This document shows, piece after piece, positions 6,009-12,141 of a DNA stretch of 12,141 bases. The stretch is taken from the NCBI GenBank assembly GCA_002402755.1, contig DHGK01000162.1, forward strand, positions 1 through 12,141, given 5' to 3'. This stretch comes from Planctomycetes bacterium UBA4800. Its GTDB lineage: Bacteria > Planctomycetota > UBA8108 > UBA8890 > UBA8898. The notes beneath the pieces are model-generated. The model had not been told where the DNA came from. It made no database searches and was given only the letters and a program-made list of their open reading frames with translations. Every line of letters begins with the position of its first letter. The first letter of the stretch is position 1. The position numbers and the translations under genes are program-made.

Positions 6009-9000
6009 ATGCTGCGTTCTTTCCACCGTCCTGGTCGCTCTTCGTGGCAAGCGTTGAGGCTCCTCGTTCTCGCGGTCGTCATCCTCGAGCTGACGGTCTC
6101 GGCCGCGCCCAAGAACATCATCTTGTTGATCGGCGACGGCATGGGGCCCGAGCAGGTCAAGGCCGCCGGCATGTACGCGACCGGCATCGCCGGATCCCTC
6201 GACTTCGAGGGCCTGCCTTTCAAGGGCGTCGTGACGACATACTCGGCCAACAACGCGGTGACCGACTCGGCCGCGGCGGGCACGGCGATCGCGACGGGCG
6301 TCAAGGTCAACAACTACGTCATCAGCATGGCCTCCCCCGGCGACGGGAGCGAGCTTCAGACGCTGCTTGAGTACTTCCGCGACCGGGGGAAGATGACCGG
6401 CCTCGTCACGACGACCTACGCGACCCACGCGACGCCGGCCGCGTTCGGGGCTCATGAGCCGGACAGGAACAACACGGCCAACATCGCGGGCGACTACCTG
6501 ACCCAGACGAGGCCGAACGTGCTCCTCGGCGGCGGCGGCAACGGCCTCACGCCGGAGAACGCGCAGGCAGCCGGCTACACGGTGGTCACGGACCGCACGG
6601 GGCTCCTGGGGATCGAAACGGAGACGGCGACCTACGTCTCGGGCCAGTTCGGCACGACCTTCTTTCCCTACGAGTACGACGGCCTCGGCTCGCTGCCGCA
6701 TCTCTCGGAGATGGCGGCGAGCGCCCTCAACATCCTCGACAACGATCCCGACGGCTTCTTCCTCATGGTCGAGGGCGGGATGATCGACCAGGCCTGCCAT
6801 GCCAACGACCTGGCAAGGACCATCGGCGAGACCATCGAGTTCGACAACGCCTTCGCCGCGGTCATGGCGTGGGCGCAGGGGCGCGACGACACGCTCGTCA
6901 TCGTCACGGCCGACCACGAGACGGGCGGCCTCACGGTGACGGCCAACAACGGCGCCGGGGCGTTTCCCACGGTCACGTGGTCGACCGGCAGCCACACCGG
7001 GGTGAACGTTCCCGTCTATGCCTGGGGTCCCGGCGCCGAGCGCGTCGCGGGCATCCTCGACAACACGGACTTCTTCGAGATCTGCACGGCCCCGTCGGTC
7101 GAGCTCGTCTCGCCGCCGGACAAGAGCACGCTGGCGGACGTGTCGGCGGCATTTACGGTGCGAGCCTACGACGACGCCGGCCTTTCGAGCGCCGCGCTGT
7201 ACGTCGGGACGCCGCAAGCCGTCCTGACGTTCTCGGGTCCGGCGCAGACCGATGACGCGGAGTTGCGGGCCGACAACGCCACTACGTGGTACGGCTCGGC
7301 GGCGACGTTCAAGATCGACGGGGCGTCGCCCCACTCGCACTCCGTCATGAAGTTCTCGAACCTGATCGGGGACGGCCCCGGTCAGGTGCCCGCCGGATCG
7401 ACGATCGCATCCGCGACCCTGAAAGCGAACTGCACGAACGCCGGCAACGCCGTGACCATGTACCGGCTTCTGGAGGACTGGTCCGAGACGAGCGTCACGT
7501 GGAACTCGCCGTGGACCAATCCCGGCGCCGACGGATCGAGCTCGCGCGCGAGCACGGGTATCACGGCGACGTGCTCGGCGACGGGCTGGGTGACGTTCGA
7601 CCTCACGTTCTTCGTCCAGGAATGGGCGAACGGCGCCGCGAATTACGGGCTCGTCTTCCTCGATGGCGGGACGGACGGCGTCGATCTCGATTCGAGCGAA
7701 TCGGCGAATCCGCCCGTCCTCACGGTGAGCCTGGCCTCGGACTGGCAGCAGGTCGACGAGGTGACCGGGCTCTCGGGCACGGAAGCGACGATCTCGTTCA
7801 CGCCGCAGGCGATCGCGAGCGGAGAGAACCGCAGTTGGAACGTCGTCGTCACGAGCGCCGCCGGGGCGCAAGGGTCGGCTCCCGCCGACTTCAGCTTCGC
7901 CGCCGACGCGGCCACGACGGTTCCCGCCCTGCCCGCGCTCGCCGGACCTGCGGACGGCGCGGCCGGCATAGGCCTTGCCCCCGCCCTGACGGTGACGGTG
8001 AGCGATCCGGACAGCGCGACCGTCGATGTCATCTTCTTCGGCCGGGGCAACGCGGTCCCCGCCGATTTCGAGCTCGTGGTGCTTCCCGACACGCAGTTCT
8101 ATTCCCGGGACTACCCCGCCATCTTCACGAGCCAGACCCAGTGGATCGCCGGCAACGCCGTTGCCCGGGGCATCGCGTTCATGACGCACCTGGGCGACAT
8201 CGTCGACACGTGGGACAGCACGGCGCAGTGGGCCAACGCGAATACCAGCCTGAGCCTGCTCGACGGAGTCGTGCCGTACGGCCTGGGCATGGGCAACCAC
8301 GACATGTCGACCGCGCGCGACTCGACCTATTTCAATCAGACGTTCCCGTACACGCGGTACAATACCGAGTCGTGGTACGGCGGCAGCTACCCCGCCGGCG
8401 CCAACGACAACAGCTACCAGCTCATCACCGCCGGCGGAGAGGACTGGCTCTTCCTGCACCTGGCCTACGACCCGCCGGCTGACGCGCGGGCCTGGGCCGA
8501 CACGGTCCTGAAGGCGCACCCGAGCCGCAAGGCCGTCATCACGACGCATTCCTTCCTGGATTCGGCCACGGCGAGAAGCGCCGCCGGCACGAACGTCTGG
8601 ACCGATCTGGTCGTTCCCAACGACAACGTGATCGCGGTCCTGTGCGGCCACATCTCCGCGGAGGCGTGCCGGACGGACTACATCGGCGGCCGCGCCGTCC
8701 ATCAGATTCTCTCGGACTACCAGGGCCGCACGAACGGCGGCAACGGGTGGCTTCGGATACTCGGCTTCTCGCCGGCGCGCGGTCAGTTCTTCGTCGAGAC
8801 CTACTCGACGACGCTCGGCCAGTACGAACGGGACCCGAACAGCCAGTTCTCGCTGGGCTATCCCGCGAGCGGCTTCACGGTGATCGGGCAGGCGGCGGGC
8901 GTCTCCGCCGCGGGCGGCAGCGCGTCGCTCGTCTGGCCGAGCCTCGACGTCTTCACGCGCCACGAGTGGTACGTCAAGGTCGTCGACGGCGACGGCAACA

Positions 9001-12000
9001 CGCAGGTCGGCCCGATCTGGCGCTTCACGACGGGCGCCGGCGACACGACGCCGCCGGTCATTGCCGAGGTCGGCGTCCAGAGCCTGACCGACCACGCGGT
9101 CGTCATCGTATGGACCACCGACGAGCCGGCCGACTCGCGGGTCGACTACGGCCTGGACGCGAGCTACGGCGCCGCCGAGTCGGACCCGGGGCTCGTGACC
9201 GCGCATGCGATCACGCTGACCGGCCTTGCGGCCGCCACGGAATATCACTTCACGGTCGCGTCGAAGGACGGCTCCGGCAACGCGTCGTCGAGCGAGGACG
9301 GCACGTTCACGACGGCGGCGGAGCAGCCGCCCGCCGCCCCGGCGGACCTGACCGCCTCGGCCGGCGACGGCACGGTCGCCCTGAACTGGGCCGACAATAC
9401 CGAGCCCGACCTTGACGGGTACAACGTGTACCGATCGGAAGTCTCGGAGGGGCCTTACGACCTCCTGACGGCGGCGGGCCCGGTCGATGAGAGCGGCTAC
9501 AGCGACACGACGGTCACGAACGGCACCGCGTACTACTACGTCGTCACCGCGGTGGACACGGCCGGCGTCGAATCCTCCGGCTCGAACGAGGCCTCGGCGA
9601 CGCCGACCGATCTGACGCCGCCGGCGGCGCCGTCCGGACTCGCCGCGTCGGCGGGCGACGGCCAGGTCGTCCTTGACTGGGATGACAACGTCTCCGATCC
9701 CGACCTCGCGGGCTACGAGGTCTACCGGTCGGCGGCCGAGGGCGGGCCGTACTCCTCGATCGCGAGCACGAACGCGCTCGCGAGCGCGTACACGGACACG
9801 GGCCTGGAGAACGGCACGACGTACTGGTACGCCGTCACCGCGTTCGACCTGAACCTCAACGAGAGCGCGCAGTCGGCGCCGGCATCGGCGACGCCCGTCG
9901 ACACGACGCCGCCCGCGGCGCCGACCGGTCTCGGCGCGACGGCCGGCGACGGCTTCGTCAACCTGAGCTGGGCTCCCAACGGCGAGACCGACCTGGCCGG
10001 CTACGACGTGTACCGCGGAACGGCCTCGGGCTCGCATCCCGACAAGCGGAATGCCGCGTTGATCGCGGGGACTTCGTTCACGGACACGGCCATCGTCAAC
10101 GGCGTGACGTACTACTACGTTGTCCGCGCGGTCGACACGTCGTCGAACCCAAGCGGCGACTCGAACGAGGCGAGCGCGACGCCCATCGACGTCACGGCGC
10201 CGCCCGTGCCCGCGAACCTCACGGCGCAGGCGGGCGACGGCGAGGCGGCGCTCGACTGGGACGACAGCCCGGATGCCGTCGCGTACAGCGTCTACCGGTC
10301 GACGACATCGGGAAGCGGCTATGAGCTCGTCGCCGGCGGGCTCGCCGCGAGCGCGCACGTGGACACGGGTCTCACGAACGGCGTCACGTACTACTACGTC
10401 GTGACGGCGACCGACGCGAGCAGCAACGAGTCCGGATACTCGAGCGAGGCCTCGGCGACGCCGGCGGACATGACGGCGCCGGCAGTGCCCGCGGGGCTCG
10501 CCGCGACGGCGGGCGACGGCCAGGTCGTCCTGGACTGGAATGACAACGTCTCCGATCCCGACCTTGCGGGCTACAAGGTCTACCGATCGGCGGCGGCGGG
10601 CGGCCCGTACTCCTGGATCGCGGACACGAACGCCGCGACGAGCGAGTACACGGACGCGGGTCTCGCCAACGGCGCGACCTACTGGTACGCCGTCACCGCG
10701 TTCGACCTGAACCTCAACGAGAGCACGTACTCGGCGCCGGCCTCGGCGACGCCGCTGGACGCGACGCCGCCCGTCGCGCCGAGCGATCTCGCCGCGACGG
10801 CCGGCGATGGTTCTGTGCAGTTGACCTGGGCTCCCAACGGCGAGGCCGACCTGGCGGGCTACGACGTGTACCGCGGGACGGCGGCGGGATCGCATCCCGA
10901 CAAGCTGAACGGCGTCCTGATTGCGGGGACGTCGTTCACGGACGCGAGCGTCGCCAACGGCACGACGTACTACTACGTTGTCCGCGCGGTCGACACCGCA
11001 GCGAACGCGAGCGGCGACTCGAACGAGGCGAGCGCGACTCCGGCCGATGTCACGGCGCCTCCCGCGCCTGCGAACCTGACGGCGCAGGCGGGCGCCGGCC
11101 AGGCGACGCTCGACTGGGATGACAGCGCGACTCCGGACATCGCCGGCTACAACGTCTACCGGTCGACGACATCGGGAAGCGGCTACGCGCTCGTTGCGGG
11201 TGGCCTGACTGCCAGCGCCCACGTCGACACGGGTCTCACGAACGGCGTCGCGTACTACTACGTCGTAACGGCGGTCGATACGAGCAGCAACGAATCCGGC
11301 TGGTCGAACGAGGCCTCGGCCACGCCGGTCGATACGGCGTTCGACGCTTACGCGAGCGCCGATCCCGCGGTGACCTACGGTGCGCTCGGCGGCAACGGCT
11401 GGCAGGGCACGACCGCGGCGGGCGACGGGCTCGTCCAGACGGTCATGGAAGCGCCGAACGGCATCGCGGGGCAGGTCAGCCTGCTCGTCGAGTACACGCT
11501 GGCGACGACCGCGGCGCCGGCGGACATCACGGCCATGGAGCTCAACGCGGCAGTCGCCTGGACGAACTACGATGCCGCCGATTTCCTGAAGATCTCGGTC
11601 CTGAACGTGACGAGCGGCCTGTGGGAGGACATCACGGCCGACGTTGCGGCCGACGGGCTCTTCGCGCCGGCCGCGCCGCAGAGCTACGTCGGCGCCGGGG
11701 GCGCGATCCGCGTCAGGTTCGCGGACACGGCGGCGGTCAAGAAGGAGATCAAGGACATCCTGACGGTGGATCTCCTGTACGCGCACATCGCCGCCGGGCC
11801 CGTCAATCAGGCGCCCTCGGCGAATCCCGATGTCTACGTGACGCAGGAGGACGCGGTGCTCGAGGTCGCCGCGCCCGGCGTCCTCTGGAACGACACGGAT
11901 CCTGAGGGCAGTCCGCTTTCGGCCGTGCTTGCAAGCGGGCCGGCGAGCGGTGCCGTGAACCTGAACCCCGACGGATCGTTCACGTACACCCCGGCGGCGG

Positions 12001-12141
12001 ACTTCTCCGGTACGGACTCCTTCACGTACAGGGCCGGCGACGGGTCGGCCCAGAGCGCGCCGGCGACGGTAACGATCGAGGTCGGCGCGGTCAACGACGC
12101 GCCGGTCGCGGCGGACGATGCCTACACGACGGCGAAGAACA
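6009..12141 (+). CDS. Giant secreted protein: alkaline phosphatase + metallophosphoesterase + Fn3/cadherin-like repeats (incomplete at right edge)
   Basis: The frame is open for 2044 codons and runs off the window. The start follows GGAG at 6000-6003 and begins a signal peptide (1-32, hydrophobic core LLVLAVVILELTVSA). Residues 35-358 are a complete alkaline phosphatase: IGDGMG (metal Asp43), TDSAAAGT with nucleophile Ser87, THATP (His140, where E. coli has Asp153), Glu255, Asp260, His264, TADHETGG (Asp302, His303) and His329. An Ig-like stretch (from 362) leads to a DNRLRE-type module (415-575, W491/W498 in the WSETSVTWN signature) and two Ig/Fn3-like linkers. Residues 687-951 are a YvnB-like metallophosphoesterase: LPDTQ (Asp694), GDIVD (730, 733), GNHD (763-765), His847 and CGH (His881). 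A beta-rich linker and a divergent Fn3 (about 1012-1106) precede seven regular Fn3 domains, an unrecognised domain (1777-1932) and a cadherin-like repeat (1933-2028), with another beginning at NDAPVA. It likely releases phosphate outside the cell while bound to a surface or polymer. The anchor or sorting signal, if any, lies beyond the window. Confidence 0.9.
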   Translation, partial: MLRSFHRPGRSSWQALRLLVLAVVILELTVSAAPKNIILLIGDGMGPEQVKAAGMYATGIAGSLDFEGLPFKGVVTTYSANNAVTDSAAAGTAIATGVKVNNYVISMASPGDGSELQTLLEYFRDRGKMTGLVTTTYATHATPAAFGAHEPDRNNTANIAGDYLTQTRPNVLLGGGGNGLTPENAQAAGYTVVTDRTGLLGIETETATYVSGQFGTTFFPYEYDGLGSLPHLSEMAASALNILDNDPDGFFLMVEGGMIDQACHANDLARTIGETIEFDNAFAAVMAWAQGRDDTLVIVTADHETGGLTVTANNGAGAFPTVTWSTGSHTGVNVPVYAWGPGAERVAGILDNTDFFEICTAPSVELVSPPDKSTLADVSAAFTVRAYDDAGLSSAALYVGTPQAVLTFSGPAQTDDAELRADNATTWYGSAATFKIDGASPHSHSVMKFSNLIGDGPGQVPAGSTIASATLKANCTNAGNAVTMYRLLEDWSETSVTWNSPWTNPGADGSSSRASTGITATCSATGWVTFDLTFFVQEWANGAANYGLVFLDGGTDGVDLDSSESANPPVLTVSLASDWQQVDEVTGLSGTEATISFTPQAIASGENRSWNVVVTSAAGAQGSAPADFSFAADAATTVPALPALAGPADGAAGIGLAPALTVTVSDPDSATVDVIFFGRGNAVPADFELVVLPDTQFYSRDYPAIFTSQTQWIAGNAVARGIAFMTHLGDIVDTWDSTAQWANANTSLSLLDGVVPYGLGMGNHDMSTARDSTYFNQTFPYTRYNTESWYGGSYPAGANDNSYQLITAGGEDWLFLHLAYDPPADARAWADTVLKAHPSRKAVITTHSFLDSATARSAAGTNVWTDLVVPNDNVIAVLCGHISAEACRTDYIGGRAVHQILSDYQGRTNGGNGWLRILGFSPARGQFFVETYSTTLGQYERDPNSQFSLGYPASGFTVIGQAAGVSAAGGSASLVWPSLDVFTRHEWYVKVVDGDGNTQVGPIWRFTTGAGDTTPPVIAEVGVQSLTDHAVVIVWTTDEPADSRVDYGLDASYGAAESDPGLVTAHAITLTGLAAATEYHFTVASKDGSGNASSSEDGTFTTAAEQPPAAPADLTASAGDGTVALNWADNTEPDLDGYNVYRSEVSEGPYDLLTAAGPVDESGYSDTTVTNGTAYYYVVTAVDTAGVESSGSNEASATPTDLTPPAAPSGLAASAGDGQVVLDWDDNVSDPDLAGYEVYRSAAEGGPYSSIASTNALASAYTDTGLENGTTYWYAVTAFDLNLNESAQSAPASATPVDTTPPAAPTGLGATAGDGFVNLSWAPNGETDLAGYDVYRGTASGSHPDKRNAALIAGTSFTDTAIVNGVTYYYVVRAVDTSSNPSGDSNEASATPIDVTAPPVPANLTAQAGDGEAALDWDDSPDAVAYSVYRSTTSGSGYELVAGGLAASAHVDTGLTNGVTYYYVVTATDASSNESGYSSEASATPADMTAPAVPAGLAATAGDGQVVLDWNDNVSDPDLAGYKVYRSAAAGGPYSWIADTNAATSEYTDAGLANGATYWYAVTAFDLNLNESTYSAPASATPLDATPPVAPSDLAATAGDGSVQLTWAPNGEADLAGYDVYRGTAAGSHPDKLNGVLIAGTSFTDASVANGTTYYYVVRAVDTAANASGDSNEASATPADVTAPPAPANLTAQAGAGQATLDWDDSATPDIAGYNVYRSTTSGSGYALVAGGLTASAHVDTGLTNGVAYYYVVTAVDTSSNESGWSNEASATPVDTAFDAYASADPAVTYGALGGNGWQGTTAAGDGLVQTVMEAPNGIAGQVSLLVEYTLATTAAPADITAMELNAAVAWTNYDAADFLKISVLNVTSGLWEDITADVAADGLFAPAAPQSYVGAGGAIRVRFADTAAVKKEIKDILTVDLLYAHIAAGPVNQAPSANPDVYVTQEDAVLEVAAPGVLWNDTDPEGSPLSAVLASGPASGAVNLNPDGSFTYTPAADFSGTDSFTYRAGDGSAQSAPATVTIEVGAVNDAPVAADDAYTTAKN
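9618..10478 (+). repeat. Higher-order Fn3 block A-B-C, copy 1
   Basis: This 861 bp unit covers three different Fn3 types. Type A (9618-9908) carries DNVSDPDLAGY and AVTAFDLNLNES. Type B (9909-10199) carries WAPNGE, GTASGSHPDK and VVRAVD. Type C (10200-10478) carries ANLTAQAGDG, YRSTTSGSGYELVAGGLAAS and HVDTGLTNGV. Each resembles its counterpart three domains later far more than its immediate neighbour. Confidence 0.85.
10479..11336 (+). repeat. Higher-order Fn3 block A-B-C, copy 2
   Basis: This 858 bp unit repeats types A (10479-10766), B (10767-11057) and C (11058-11336) in the same order as copy 1. In an 87-base stretch of type B (from 9969 and from 10827) only 9 bases differ by eye, including non-silent changes. 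That degree of match points to a fairly recent in-frame duplication or to ongoing gene conversion. The repeats differ by single-codon indels only. Confidence 0.85.

Larger units (their letters stand above)
9327..11336 (+). repeat. Tandem array of seven regular Fn3 domain repeats
   Basis: Seven units begin at 9327, 9618, 9909, 10200, 10479, 10767 and 11058 and are 279-291 bp long, always whole codons. Each has the Fn3 pattern: P..P..L.A.AGDG, (L/V).W.DN or W.PNGE, a GY.VYR strand, a (Y/F).D..(L/V).NG turn, then Y(Y/W)YVV.AVD and a closing EASATP.D linker that runs into the next PP.(A/V)P. These are typical of extracellular bacterial enzymes, as spacers or as stalks. A further divergent Fn3 lies before them (about 9042-9326). 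Confidence 0.88.

Noticed and set aside
4759..6370. Further open frames over the DUF2961 gene and its downstream gap (4759-6057 +, 5942-6370 +, 4670-6313 -)
   Set aside because: They cross the recognised genes in other frames and give Arg-rich products without motifs; none has a convincing ribosome site.
9327..11336. Regularly spaced repeats resembling an array of direct repeats (CRISPR-like spacing)
   Set aside because: Units are about 290 bp, in frame, and encode Fn3 domains; there are no short identical repeats with unique spacers.
5664..11786. A 2040-codon open frame on the - strand
   Set aside because: It lies opposite the phosphatase/Fn3 gene, whose frame has full catalytic motifs. 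The antisense product is Arg/Val/Gly-rich low-complexity sequence that mirrors the Fn3 repeats. Long stop-free antisense frames are expected when the coding strand has strong G/C at third positions.

Overview
The window is a GC-rich (roughly 70% by eye) bacterial segment with all recognisable genes on the + strand. It holds one decayed gene remnant, three complete genes and the first 6.1 kb of a giant gene that runs off the right edge. The gene styles point to an environmental bacterium of the Planctomycetota / Hydrogenedentota / Sumerlaeota / Verrucomicrobiota kind: long secreted multidomain enzymes, a DUF2961 protein, an ACS-type MFS carrier, and relics of the DUF4143 ATPase family. This is an inference from style. 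No rRNA, tRNA or marker gene fixes the lineage.

Layout: 1-386 holds no intact gene. 107-285 is the remnant of an AAA+DUF4143-type ATPase with its middle deleted. 387-3134 encodes a secreted 915-residue protein ending in a glycerophosphodiester phosphodiesterase (GDPD) domain, preceded by carboxypeptidase-regulatory-like, duplicated jelly-roll-like, Fn3-like and carbohydrate-binding-like modules. 3304-4575 encodes an MFS carrier (ACS/sugar-acid type). 4718-5821 encodes a secreted DUF2961 protein, the fold of glycoside hydrolase family GH172. 6009-12141 (incomplete) encodes a secreted giant with a complete alkaline phosphatase, a DNRLRE module, a second phosphatase of the metallophosphoesterase type, about eight Fn3-like domains (six of them two copies of a three-domain block), an unrecognised beta-rich domain and the start of a cadherin-like tandem repeat series.

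Each of the four genes has its own sigma70-like promoter candidate (TTG-type -35, 16-18 bp spacer, TAnnAT -10), so they look separately transcribed rather than one operon. The set is coherent: three exported hydrolases (phosphodiester, phosphomonoester, glycan) and one inner-membrane carrier for small organic anions. That suggests extracellular breakdown of phosphate-bearing polymers or glycerophosphodiesters with uptake of a product. This joint function is inference.

Most worth a second look: the two-phosphatase giant, whose metallophosphoesterase lacks both histidines normally bound to metal site 1; the (A-B-C)x2 higher-order Fn3 duplication; the leader before this gene with repeated TGAACC half-sites; and the ATPase relic reduced to its two ends.
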